DNA from: Halisarca cf. caerulea
Lineage: Eukaryota; Porifera; Demospongiae; Chondrillida; Halisarcidae
Assembly: GCA_963170055.1 (NCBI GenBank)
Contig: CAUJGJ010000195.1
Location: forward strand, 129,001-193,000
Direction of reading: 5' to 3'
DNA: 64,000 nucleotides
In this document: positions 14,921 to 28,980 of the stretch, one piece after another
Layout: the number at the start of each line of letters is the position of its first letter
Numbering within the stretch: the stretch's first letter is position 1
Translations under genes and position numbers: made by a program
Notes under the pieces: model-generated
Database searches by the model: none
Told to the model about the DNA's origin: nothing
The model's input: only the letters and a program-made list of their open reading frames with translations

Positions 14921-15949
14921 TGCGTGGTGCTAGTGCCAAATATTGGTATTAGCACCAGCATATCCAACACTACACAAATACGCCCACAGCACTTCTGAAA
15001 GGTCATGTGTGTCCACTGGGAATGTGCGTGGTGCTAGTGCCAAATATTGGTATTAGCACCAGCATATCCAACACTACACAAATACGTCCACAGCACTTCA
15101 GAAACTTCATGTGTGTCCACTGGGAATGTGCGTGGTGCTAGTGCCAAATATTGGTATTAGCACCAGCATATCCAACACTACACAAATACGCCCACAGCAC
15201 TTCAGAAAGGTCATGTGTGTCCACTGGGAATGTGCGTGGTGCTAGTGCCAAATATTGGTATTAGCACCAGCATATCCAACACTACACAAAAACGCCCACA
15301 GCACTTCAGAAAGGTCATGTGTGTCCACTGGGAATGTGCGTGGTGCTAGTGCCAATTATTGGTATTAGCAACAGCATATCCAACACTACACAAATACGCC
15401 CACAGCCCTTTAGAAACTTCATGTGTGTCCACTGGGAATGTGCGTGGTGCTATTTCCAAATATTGGTATTAGCACCAGCATATCCAACACTACACAAATA
15501 CGCCCACAGCACTCCAGAAACTTCATGTGTGTCCACTGGGAATGTGCGTGGTGCTAGTGCCAAATATTGGTATTTGCACCAGCATATCCAACACTACATA
15601 AATACGCCCACAGCACTTCAGAAACTTCATGTGTGTCCACTGGGAATGTGCGTGGTGCTAGTGCCCAATATTGGTATTAGTACTAGCATATCCAACACTA
15701 CACAAGTACACCCACAGCACTTGAGAAAGGTCATGTATGTCCACTGGGAATGTGCGTGGTGCTAGTGCCAAATATTGGTATTAGCACCAGCATATCCAAC
15801 ACTACACAAATACGCCCACAGCACTTCAGAAAGGTCATGTGTGTCCACTGGGAATGTGCGTGGTGCTAGTGCCAAATATTGGTATTAGCACCAGCATATC
15901 CAACACTACACAAATACGTCCACAGCACTTCAGAAACTTCATGTGTGTC

Positions 15950-18900
15950 CACTGGGAATGTGCGTGGTGCTAGTGCCAAATATTAGTATTAGCACCAGCA
16001 TATCCAACACTACACAAATAAACCCACAGCACTTCAGAAAGGTCATGTGTGTCCACTGGGAATGTGCGTGGTGCTAGTGCCAAATATTGGTATTAGCACC
16101 AGCATATGCAACACTACACAAATAAGCCCACAGCACTTCAGAAACTTCATGTGTGTCCACTGGGAATGTGCGTGGTGCTAGTGCCAAATATTGGTATTAG
16201 CACCAGCATATGCAACACTACACAAATAAGCCCACAGCACTTCAGAAACTTCATGTGTGTCCACTGGGAATGTGCGTGGTGCTAGTGCCAAATATTGGTA
16301 TTAGCACCAGCATATCCAACACTACATAAATACGCCCACAGCACTTCAGAAACTTCATGTGTGTCCACTGGGAATGTGCGTGGTGCTATGGCCCAATATT
16401 GGTATTAGGACTAGCATATCCAACACTACACAAGTACACCCACAGCACTTTAGAAAGGTCATGTGTGTCCACTGGGAATGTGCGTGGTGCTAGTGCCAAA
16501 TATTGGTATTAGCACCAGCATATCAAACACTACACAAATAAGCCCACAGCACTTCAGAAAGGTCATGTGTGTCCACTGGGAATGTGCGTGGTGCTAGTGC
16601 CAAATATTGGTATTAGCACCAGCATATCAAACACTACACAAATAAGCCCACATCACTTCAGAAAGGTCATGTGTGTCCACTGGGAATGTGCGTGGTGCTA
16701 GTGCCAAATATTGGTATTTGCACCAGCATATCCAACACTACACAAATACGCCCACAGTATTTAAGAAACTTCATGTGTGTCCACTGGGAATGTACGTGGT
16801 GCTAGTGTCAAATATTGGTATTAGCACCAGCATATCCAACACTACACAGATACGCCCACAGCACTTCAGAAAGGTCATGTGTGTCCACTGGGAATGTGCA
16901 TGGTGCTAGTGCCAAATATTGGTATTAGCACCAGCATATCCAACACTACACAAATACGCCCACAGTAGTTAAGAAACTTCATGTGTGTCCACTGGGAATG
17001 TGCGTGGTGCTAGTGCCAAATATTGGTATTAGCACCAGCATATCCAACACTACACAAATACGCCCACAGCACTTCAGAAACTTCATGTGTGTCCACTGGG
17101 AATGTGCGTGGTGCTAGTGCCAAATATTGGTATTAGCACCAGCATATCCAACATTACACAAATACGCCCACAGTAGTTAAGAAACTTCATGTGTGTCCAC
17201 TGGGAATGTGCGTGGTGCCAGTGCCAAATATTTATATTAGCACCAGCATATCCAACACTACACAAATAAGCCCACAGCACTTCAGAAACTTCATGTGTGT
17301 CCACTGGGAATGTGCGTGGTGCTAGTGCCAAATATTGGTATTAGCACCAGCATATCCAACACTACACAAATACGCCCACAGCACTTCAGAAAGGTCATGT
17401 GTGTCCACTGGGAATGTGCGTGGTGCTAGTGCCAATTATTGGTATTAGCAACAGCATATCCAACACTACATAAATACGCCCACAGCACTTCAGAAACTTC
17501 ATGTGTGTCCACTGGGAATGTGCGTGGTGCTAGTGCCCAATATTGGTATTAGTACTAGCATATCCAACACTACACAAGTACACCCACAGCACTTGAGAAA
17601 GGTCATGTATGTCCACTGGGAATGTGCGTGGTGCTAGTGCCAAATATTGGTATTAGCACCAGCATATCCAACACTACACAAATACGCCCACAGCACTTCA
17701 GAAAGGTCATGTGTGTCCACTGGGAATGTGCGTGGTGCTAGTGCCAAATATTGGTATTAGCACCAGCATATCCAACACTAAACAAATACGTCCACAGCAC
17801 TTCAGAAACTTCATGTGTGTCCACTGGGAATGTGCGTGGTGCTAGTGCCAAATATTGGTATTAGCACCAGCATATCCAACACTACACAAATACGCCCACA
17901 GCACTTCAGAAAGGTCATGTGTGTCCACTGGGAATGTGCGTGGTGCTAGTGCCAAATATTGGTATTAGCACCAGCATATGCAACACTACACAAATAAGCC
18001 CACAGCACTTCAGAAACTTCATGTGTGTCCACTGGGAATGTGCGTGGTGCTAGTGCCAAATATTGGTATTAGCACCAGCATATGCAACACTACACAAATA
18101 AGCCCACAGCACTTCAGAAACTTCATGTGTGTCCACTGGGAATGTGCGTGGTGCTAGTGCCAAATATTGGTATTAGCACCAGCATATCCAACACTACATA
18201 AATACGCCCACAGCACTTCAGAAACTTCATGTGTGTCCACTGGGAATGTGCGTGGTGCTATGGCCCAATATTGGTATTAGGACTAGCATATCCAACACTA
18301 CACAAGTACACCCACAGCACTTTAGAAAGGTCATGTGTGTCCACTGGGAATGTGCGTGGTGCTAGTGCCAAATATTGGTATTAGCACCAGCATATCAAAC
18401 ACTACACAAATAAGCCCACAGCACTTCAGAAAGGTCATGTGTGTCCACTGGGAATGTGCGTGGTGCTAGTGCCAAATATTGGTATTAGCACCAGCATATC
18501 AAACACTACACAAATAAGCCCACATCACTTCAGAAAGGTCATGTGTGTCCACTGGGAATGTGCGTGGTGCTAGTGCCAAATATTGGTATTTGCACCAGCA
18601 TATCCAACACTACACAAATACGCCCACAGTATTTAAGAAACTTCATGTGTGTCCACTGGGAATGTACGTGGTGCTAGTGTCAAATATTGGTATTAGCACC
18701 AGCATATCCAACACTACACAGATACGCCCACAGCACTTCAGAAAGGTCATGTGTGTCCACTGGGAATGTGCATGGTGCTAGTGCCAAATATTGGTATTAG
18801 CACCAGCATATCCAACACTACACAAATACGCCCACAGTAGTTAAGAAACTTCATGTGTGTCCACTGGGAATGTGCGTGGTGCTAGTGCCAAATATTGGTA

Positions 18901-19260
18901 TTAGCACCAGCATATCCAACACTACACAAATACGCCCACAGCACTTCAGAAACTTCATGTGTGTCCACTGGGAATGTGCGTGGTGCTAGTGCCAAATATT
19001 GGTATTAGCACCAGCATATCCAACATTACACAAATACGCCCACAGTAGTTAAGAAACTTCATGTGTGTCCACTGGGAATGTGCGTGGTGCCAGTGCCAAA
19101 TATTTATATTAGCACCAGCATATCCAACACTACACAAATAAGCCCACAGCACTTCAGAAACTTCATGTGTGTCCACTGGGAATGTGCGTGGTGCTAGTGC
19201 CAAATATTGGTATTAGCACCAGCATATCCAACACTACACAAATACGCCCACAGCACTTCA
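15950..19260 (+). repeat. Higher-order repeat: 18 units (1,872 bp), two copies
   Basis: The marker series (GCTATGGCCCAATATT, paired CATATCAAACAC units, GTATTTAAG, ACACAGATACG) is at about 16,380-16,910 and again at 18,250-18,780, an offset of 1,872 bp (18 x 104). Outer limits are approximate because neighbouring units belong to overlapping duplications. Confidence 0.78.
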
Positions 19261-21240
19261 GAAAGGTCATGTGTGTCCACTGGGAATGTGCGTGGTGCTA
19301 GTGCCAATTATTGGTATTAGCAACAGCATATCCAACACTACACAAATACGCCCACAGCCCTTTAGAAACTTCATGTGTGTCCACTGGGAATGTGCGTGGT
19401 GCTATTTCCAAATATTGGTATTAGCACCAGCATATCCAACACTACACAAATACGCCCACAGCACTCCAGAAACTTCATGTGTGTCCACTGGGAATGTGCG
19501 TGGTGCTAGTGCCAAATATTGGTATTAGCACCAGCATATCCAACACTACATAAATACGCCCACAGCACTTCAGAAACTTCATGTGTGTCCACTGGGAATG
19601 TGCGTGGTGCTAGTGCCCAATATTGGTATTACTACTAGCATATCCAACACTACACAAGTACACCCACAGCACTTTAGAAAGGTCATGTGTGTCCACTGGG
19701 AATGTGCGTGGTGCTAGTGCCAAATATTGGTATTAGCACCACCATATCCAACACTACACAAATACGCCCACAGCACTTCAGAAAGGTCATGTGTGTCCAC
19801 TGGGAATGTGCGTGGTGCTAGTGCCAAATATTGGTATTAGCACCAGCATATCCAACACTACACAAATACGTCCACAGCACTTCAGAAACTTCATGTGTGT
19901 CCACTGGGAATGTGCGTGGTGCTAGTGCCAAATATTGGTATTAGCACCAGCATATCCAACACTACACAAATACGTCCACAGCACTTCAGAAACTTCATGT
20001 GTGTCCACTGGGAATGTGCGTGGTGCTAGTGCCAAATATTGGTATTAGCACCAGCATATCCAACACTACACAAATACGCCCACAGCACTTCAGAAAGGTC
20101 ATGTGTGTCCACTGGGAATGTGCGTGGTGCTAGTGCCAAATATTGGTATTAGCACCAGCATATCCAACATTACACAAATACGCCCACAGTAGTTAAGAAA
20201 CTTCATGTGTGTCCACTGGGAATGTGCGTGGTGCCAGTGCCAAATATTTATATTAGCACCAGCATATCCAACACTACACAAATAAGCCCACAGCACTTCA
20301 GAAACTTCATGTGTGTCCACTGGGAATGTGCGTGGTGCTAGTGCCAAATATTGGTATTAGCACCAGCATATCCAACACTACACAAATACGCCCACAGCAC
20401 TTCAGAAAGGTCATGTGTGTCCACTGGGAATGTGCGTGGTGCTAGTGCCAATTATTGGTATTAGCAACAGCATATCCAACACTACACAAATACGCCCACA
20501 GCCCTTTAGAAACTTCATGTGTGTCCACTGGGAATGTGCGTGGTGCTATTTCCAAATATTGGTATTAGCACCAGCATATCCAACACTACACAAATACGCC
20601 CACAGCACTCCAGAAACTTCATGTGTGTCCACTGGGAATGTGCGTGGTGCTAGTGCCAAATATTGGTATTAGCACCAGCATATCCAACACTACATAAATA
20701 CGCCCACAGCACTTCAGAAACTTCATGTGTGTCCACTGGGAATGTGCGTGGTGCTAGTGCCCAATATTGGTATTACTACTAGCATATCCAACACTACACA
20801 AGTACACCCACAGCACTTTAGAAAGGTCATGTGTGTCCACTGGGAATGTGCGTGGTGCTAGTGCCAAATATTGGTATTAGCACCACCATATCCAACACTA
20901 CACAAATACGCCCACAGCACTTCAGAAAGGTCATGTGTGTCCACTGGGAATGTGCGTGGTGCTAGTGCCAAATATTGGTATTAGCACCAGCATATCCAAC
21001 ACTACACAAATACGTCCACAGCACTTCAGAAACTTCATGTGTGTCCACTGGGAATGTGCGTGGTGCTAGTGCCAAATATTGGTATTAGCACCAGCATATC
21101 CAACACTACACAAATACGTCCACAGCACTTCAGAAACTTCATGTGTGTCCACTGGGAATGTGCGTGGTGCTAGTGCCAAATATTGGTATTAGCACCAGCA
21201 TATCCAACACTACACAAATACGCCCACAGCACTTCAGAAA
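18955..21240 (+). repeat. Higher-order repeat: 11 units (1,144 bp), two copies
   Basis: Markers at 18,955 and 19,271 recur at 20,099 and 20,415, an 1,144-bp offset (11 x 104). Private variants ATTACTACTAGC and CACCACCATATC near 19,630 and 19,740 are repeated near 20,772 and 20,884. Confidence 0.8.
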
Positions 21241-21449
21241 GGTCATGTGTGTCCACTGGGAATGTGCGTGGTGCTAGTGCCAAATATTGGTATTAGCACC
21301 AGCATATCCAACACTACACAAAAACGCCCACAGCACTTCAGAAAGGTCATGTGTGTCCACTGGGAATGTGCGTGGTGCTAGTGCCAATTATTGGTATTAG
21401 CAACAGCATATCCAACACTACACAAATACGACCACAGCCCTTGAGAAAC

Positions 21450-24400
21450 TTCATGTGTGTCCACTGGGAATGTGCGTGGTGCTATTTCCAAATATTGGTA
21501 TTAGCACCAGCATATCCAACACTACACAAATACGCCCACAGCACTCCAGAAACTTCATGTGTGTCCACTGGGAATGTGCGTGGTGCTAGTGCCAAATATT
21601 GGTATTAGCACCAGCATATCCAACACTACATAAATACGCCCACAGCACTTCAGAAACTTCATGTGTGTCCACTGGGAATGTGCGTGGTGCTAGTGCCCAA
21701 TATTGGTATTAGTACTAGCATATCCAACACTACACAAGTACACCCACAGCACTTGAGAAAGGTCATGTATGTCCACTGGGAATGTGCGTGGTGCTAGTGC
21801 CAAATATTGGTATTAGCACCAGCATATCCAACACTACACAAATACGCCCACAGCACTTCAGAAAGGTCATGTGTGTCCACTGGGAATGTGCGTGGTGCTA
21901 GTGCCAAATATTGGTATTAGCACCAGCATATCCAACACTACATAAATACGCCCACAGCACTTCAGAAACTTCATGTGTGTCCACTGGGAATGTGCGTGGT
22001 GCTAGTGCCAAATATTGGTATTAGTACTAGCATATCCAACACTACACAAGTACACCCACAGCACTTTAGAAAGGTCATGTTTGTCCACTGGGAATGTGCG
22101 TGGTGCTAGTGCCAAATATTGGTATTAGCACCAGCATATCCAACACTACACAAATACGCCCACAGCACTTCAGAAAGGTCATGTGTGTCCACTGGGAATG
22201 TGCGTGGTGCTAGTGCCAAATATTGGTATTAGCACCAGCATATCCAACACTACACAAATACGTCCACAGCACTTCAGAAACTTCATGTGTGTCCACTGGG
22301 AATGTGCGTGGTGCTAGTGCCAAATATTGGTATTAGCACCAGCATATCCAACATTACACAAATACGCCCACAGTAGTTAAGAAACTTCATGTGTGTCCAC
22401 TGGGAATGTGCGTGGTGCCAGTGCCAAATATTTATATTAGCACCAGCATATGCAACACTACACAAATAAGCCCACAGCACTTCAGAAACTTCATGTGTGT
22501 CCACTGGGAATGTGCGTGGTGCTAGTGCCAAATATTGGTATTAGCACCAGCATATCCAACACTACACAAATACGCCCACAGCACTTCAGAAAGGTCATGT
22601 GTGTCCACTGGGAATGTGCGTGGTGCTAGTGCCAAATATTGGTATTAGCACCAGCATATCCAACACTACACAAAAACGCCCACAGCACTTCAGAAAGGTC
22701 ATGTGTGTCCACTGGGAATGTGCGTGGTTCTTGTGCCAATTATTGGTATTAGCACCAGCATATCCAACACTACACAAATACGCCCACAGCCCTTTACAAA
22801 CTTCATGTGTGTCCACTGGGAATGTGCGTGGTGCTATTTCCAAATATTGGTATTAGCACCAGCATATCCAACACTACACAAATACGCCCACAGCACTCCA
22901 GAAACTTCATGTGTGTCCACTGGGAATGTGCGTGGTGCTAGTGCCCAATATTGGTATTAGTACTAGCATATCCAACACTACACAAGTACACCCACAGCAC
23001 TTGAGAAAGGTCATGTATGTCCACTGGGAATGTGCGTGGTGCTAGTGCCAAATATTGGTATTAGCACCAGCATATCCAACACTACACAAATACGCCCACA
23101 GCACTTCAGAAAGGTCATGTGTGTCCACTGGGAATGTGCGTGGTGCTAGTGCCAAATATTGGTATTAGCACCAGCATATCCAACACTACACAAATACGTC
23201 CACAGCACTTCAGAAACTTCATGTGTGTCCACTGGGAATGTGCGTGGTGCTAGTGCCAAATATTGGTATTAGCACCAGCATATCCAACACTACACAAATA
23301 CGCCCACAGCACTTCAGAAAGGTCATGTGTGTCCACTGGGAATGTGCGTGTTGCTAGTGCCAAATATTGGTATTAGCACCAGCATATGCAACACTACACA
23401 AATAAGCCCACAGCACTTCAGAAACTTCATGTGTGTCCACTGGGAATGTGCGTGGTGCTAGTGCCAAATATTGGTATTAGCACCAGCATATGCAACACTA
23501 CACAAATAAGCCCACAGCACTTCAGAAACTTCATGTGTGTCCACTGGGAATGTGCGTGGTGCTAGTGCCAAATATTGGTATTAGCACCAGCATATCCAAC
23601 ACTACACAAATACGCCCACAGCACTTCAGAAAGGTCATGTGTGTCCACTGGGAATGTGCGTGGTGCTAGTGCCAATTATTGGTATTAGCAACAGCATATC
23701 CAACACTACACAAATACGCCCACAGCCCTTTAGAAACTTCATGTGTGTCCACTGGGAATGTGCGTGGTGCTATTTCCAAATATTGGTATTAGCACCAGCA
23801 TATCCAACACTACACAAATACGCCCACAGCACTCCAGAAACTTCATGTGTGTCCACTGGGAATGTGCGTGGTGCTATTGCCAAATATTGGTATTAGCACC
23901 AGCATATCCAACACTACATAAATACGCCCACAGCACTTCAGAAACTTCATGTGTGTCCACTGGGAATGTGCGTGGTGCTAGTGCCCAATATTGGTATTAG
24001 GACTAGCATATCCAACACTACACAAGTACACCCACAGCACTTTAGAAAGGTCATGTGTGTCCACTGGGAATGTGCGTGGTGCTAGTGCCAAATATTGGTA
24101 TTAGCACCAGCATATCAAACACTACACAAATAAGCCCACAGCACTTCAGAAAGGTCATGTGTGTCCACTGGGAATGTGCGTGGTGCTAGTGCCAAATATT
24201 GGTATTAGCACCAGCATATCAAACACTACACAAATAAGCCCACATCACTTCAGAAAGGTCATGTGTGTCCACTGGGAATGTGCGTGGTGCTAGTGCCAAA
24301 TATTGGTATTTGCACCAGCATATCCAACACTACACAAATACGCCCACAGTATTTAAGAAACTTCATGTGTGTCCACTGGGAATGTACGTGGTGCTAGTGT

Positions 24401-27400
24401 CAAATATTGGTATTAGCACCAGCATATCCAACACTACACAGATACGCCCACAGCACTTCAGAAAGGTCATGTGTGTCCACTGGGAATGTGCATGGTGCTA
24501 GTGCCAAATATTGGTATTAGCACCAGCATATCCAACACTACACAAATACGCCCACAGTAGTTAAGAAACTTCATGTGTGTCCACTGGGAATGTGCGTGGT
24601 GCTAGTGCCAAATATTGGTATTAGCACCAGCATATCCAACACTACACAAATACGCCCACAGCACTTCAGAAACTTCATGTGTGTCCACTGGGAATGTGCG
24701 TGGTGCTAGTGCCAAATATTGGTATTAGCACCAGCATATCCAACATTACACAAATACGCCCACAGTAGTTAAGAAACTTCATGTGTGTCCACTGGGAATG
24801 TGCGTGGTGCCAGTGCCAAATATTTATATTAGCACCAGCATATCCAACACTACACAAATAAGCCCACAGCACTTCAGAAACTTCATGTGTGTCCACTGGG
24901 AATGTGCGTGGTGCTAGTGCCAAATATTGGTATTAGCACCAGCATATCCAACACTACACAAATACGCCCACAGCACTTCAGAAAGGTCATGTGTGTCCAC
25001 TGGGAATGTGCGTGGTGCTAGTGCCAATTATTGGTATTAGCACCAGCATATCCAACACTACACAAATACGCCCACAGCCCTTTAGAAACTTCATGTGTGT
25101 CCACTGGGAATGTGCGTGGTGCTATTTCCAAATATTGGTATTAGCACCAGCATATCCAACACTACACAAATACGCCCACAGCACTCCAGAAACTTCATGT
25201 GTGTCCACTGGGAATGTGCGTGGTGCTAGTGCCAAATATTGGTATTAGCACCAGCATATCCAACACTACATAAATACGCCCACAGCACTTCAGAAACTTC
25301 ATGTGTGTCCACTGGGAATGTGCGTGGTGCTAGTGCCCAATATTGGTATTAGTACTAGCATATCCAACACTACACAAGTACACCCACAGCACTTGAGAAA
25401 GGTCATGTATGTCCACTGGGAATGTGCGTGGTGCTAGTGCCAAATATTGGTATTAGCACCAGCATATCCAACACTACACAAATACGCCCACAGCACTTCA
25501 GAAAGGTCATGTGTGTCCACTGGGAATGTGCGTGGTGCTAGTGCCAAATATTGGTATTAGCACCAGCATATCCAACACTACATAAATACGCCCACAGCAC
25601 TTCAGAAACTTCATGTGTGTCCACTGGGAATGTGCGTGGTGCTAGTGCCAAATATTGGTATTAGTACTAGCATATCCAACACTACACAAGTACACCCACA
25701 GCACTTTAGAAAGGTCATGTTTGTCCACTGGGAATGTGCGTGGTGCTAGTGCCAAATATTGGTATTAGCACCAGCATATCCAACACTACACAAATACGCC
25801 CACAGCACTTCAGAAAGGTCATGTGTGTCCACTGGGAATGTGCGTGGTGCTAGTGCCAAATATTGGTATTAGCACCAGCATATCCAACACTACACAAATA
25901 CGTCCACAGCACTTCAGAAACTTCATGTGTGTCCACTGGGAATGTGCGTGGTGCTAGTGCCAAATATTGGTATTAGCACCAGCATATCCAACATTACACA
26001 AATACGCCCACAGTAGTTAAGAAACTTCATGTGTGTCCACTGGGAATGTGCGTGGTGCCAGTGCCAAATATTTATATTAGCACCAGCATATGCAACACTA
26101 CACAAATAAGCCCACAGCACTTCAGAAACTTCATGTGTGTCCACTGGGAATGTGCGTGGTGCTAGTGCCAAATATTGGTATTAGCACCAGCATATCCAAC
26201 ACTACACAAATACGCCCACAGCACTTCAGAAAGGTCATGTGTGTCCACTGGGAATGTGCGTGGTGCTAGTGCCAAATATTGGTATTAGCACCAGCATATC
26301 CAACACTACACAAAAACGCCCACAGCACTTCAGAAAGGTCATGTGTGTCCACTGGGAATGTGCGTGGTTCTTGTGCCAATTATTGGTATTAGCACCAGCA
26401 TATCCAACACTACACAAATACGCCCACAGCCCTTTACAAACTTCATGTGTGTCCACTGGGAATGTGCGTGGTGCTATTTCCAAATATTGGTATTAGCACC
26501 AGCATATCCAACACTACACAAATACGCCCACAGCACTCCAGAAACTTCATGTGTGTCCACTGGGAATGTGCGTGGTGCTAGTGCCCAATATTGGTATTAG
26601 TACTAGCATATCCAACACTACACAAGTACACCCACAGCACTTGAGAAAGGTCATGTATGTCCACTGGGAATGTGCGTGGTGCTAGTGCCAAATATTGGTA
26701 TTAGCACCAGCATATCCAACACTACACAAATACGCCCACAGCACTTCAGAAAGGTCATGTGTGTCCACTGGGAATGTGCGTGGTGCTAGTGCCAAATATT
26801 GGTATTAGCACCAGCATATCCAACACTACACAAATACGTCCACAGCACTTCAGAAACTTCATGTGTGTCCACTGGGAATGTGCGTGGTGCTAGTGCCAAA
26901 TATTGGTATTAGCACCAGCATATCCAACACTACACAAATACGCCCACAGCACTTCAGAAAGGTCATGTGTGTCCACTGGGAATGTGCGTGTTGCTAGTGC
27001 CAAATATTGGTATTAGCACCAGCATATGCAACACTACACAAATAAGCCCACAGCACTTCAGAAACTTCATGTGTGTCCACTGGGAATGTGCGTGGTGCTA
27101 GTGCCAAATATTGGTATTAGCACCAGCATATGCAACACTACACAAATAAGCCCACAGCACTTCAGAAACTTCATGTGTGTCCACTGGGAATGTGCGTGGT
27201 GCTAGTGCCAAATATTGGTATTAGCACCAGCATATCCAACACTACACAAATACGCCCACAGCACTTCAGAAAGGTCATGTGTGTCCACTGGGAATGTGCG
27301 TGGTGCTAGTGCCAATTATTGGTATTAGCAACAGCATATCCAACACTACACAAATACGCCCACAGCCCTTTAGAAACTTCATGTGTGTCCACTGGGAATG

Positions 27401-28980
27401 TGCGTGGTGCTATTTCCAAATATTGGTATTAGCACCAGCATATCCAACACTACACAAATACGCCCACAGCACTCCAGAAACTTCATGTGTGTCCACTGGG
27501 AATGTGCGTGGTGCTATTGCCAAATATTGGTATTAGCACCAGCATATCCAACACTACATAAATACGCCCACAGCACTTCAGAAACTTCATGTGTGTCCAC
27601 TGGGAATGTGCGTGGTGCTAGTGCCCAATATTGGTATTAGGACTAGCATATCCAACACTACACAAGTACACCCACAGCACTTTAGAAAGGTCATGTGTGT
27701 CCACTGGGAATGTGCGTGGTGCTAGTGCCAAATATTGGTATTAGCACCAGCATATCAAACACTACACAAATAAGCCCACAGCACTTCAGAAAGGTCATGT
27801 GTGTCCACTGGGAATGTGCGTGGTGCTAGTGCCAAATATTGGTATTAGCACCAGCATATCAAACACTACACAAATAAGCCCACATCACTTCAGAAAGGTC
27901 ATGTGTGTCCACTGGGAATGTGCGTGGTGCTAGTGCCAAATATTGGTATTTGCACCAGCATATCCAACACTACACAAATACGCCCACAGTATTTAAGAAA
28001 CTTCATGTGTGTCCACTGGGAATGTACGTGGTGCTAGTGTCAAATATTGGTATTAGCACCAGCATATCCAACACTACACAGATACGCCCACAGCACTTCA
28101 GAAAGGTCATGTGTGTCCACTGGGAATGTGCATGGTGCTAGTGCCAAATATTGGTATTAGCACCAGCATATCCAACACTACACAAATACGCCCACAGTAG
28201 TTAAGAAACTTCATGTGTGTCCACTGGGAATGTGCGTGGTGCTAGTGCCAAATATTGGTATTAGCACCAGCATATCCAACACTACACAAATACGCCCACA
28301 GCACTTCAGAAAGGTCATGTGTGTCCACTGGGAATGTGCGTGGTGCTAGTGCCAAATATTGGTATTAGCACCAGCATATCCAACATTACACAAATACGCC
28401 CACAGTAGTTAAGAAACTTCATGTGTGTCCACTGGGAATGTGCGTGGTGCCAGTGCCAAATATTTATATTAGCACCAGCATATCCAACACTACACAAATA
28501 AGCCCACAGCACTTCAGAAACTTCATGTGTGTCCACTGGGAATGTGCGTGGTGCTAGTGCCAAATATTGGTATTAGCACCAGCATATCCAACACTACACA
28601 AATACGCCCACAGCACTTCAGAAAGGTCATGTGTGTCCACTGGGAATGTGCGTGGTGCTAGTGCTAATTATTGGTATTAGCACCAGCATATCCAACACTA
28701 CACAAATACGCCCACAGCCCTTTAGAAACTTCATGTGTGTCCACTGGGAATGTGCGTGGTGCTATTTCCAAATATTGGTATTAGCACCAGCATATCCAAC
28801 ACTACACAAATACGCCCACAGCACTCCAGAAACTTCATGTGTGTCCACTGGGAATGTGCGTGGTGCTAGTGCCAAATATTGGTATTAGCACCAGCATATC
28901 CAACACTACATAAATACGCCCACAGCACTTCAGAAACTTCATGTGTGTCCACTGGGAATGTGCGTGGTGCTAGTGCCCAA
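21450..28980 (+). repeat. Higher-order repeat: 35 units (3,640 bp), two copies
   Basis: At least six marker positions (22,283, 22,595, 23,639, 24,265, 24,675, 24,991) recur exactly 3,640 bp later (25,923, 26,235, 27,279, 27,905, 28,315, 28,631). Private variants such as CCCTTTACAAAC, GTGCGTGTTGC and CATGTTTGTCC are shared by both copies. This is the longest duplication block read in the array. The limits were set where private variants stop matching. Confidence 0.85.
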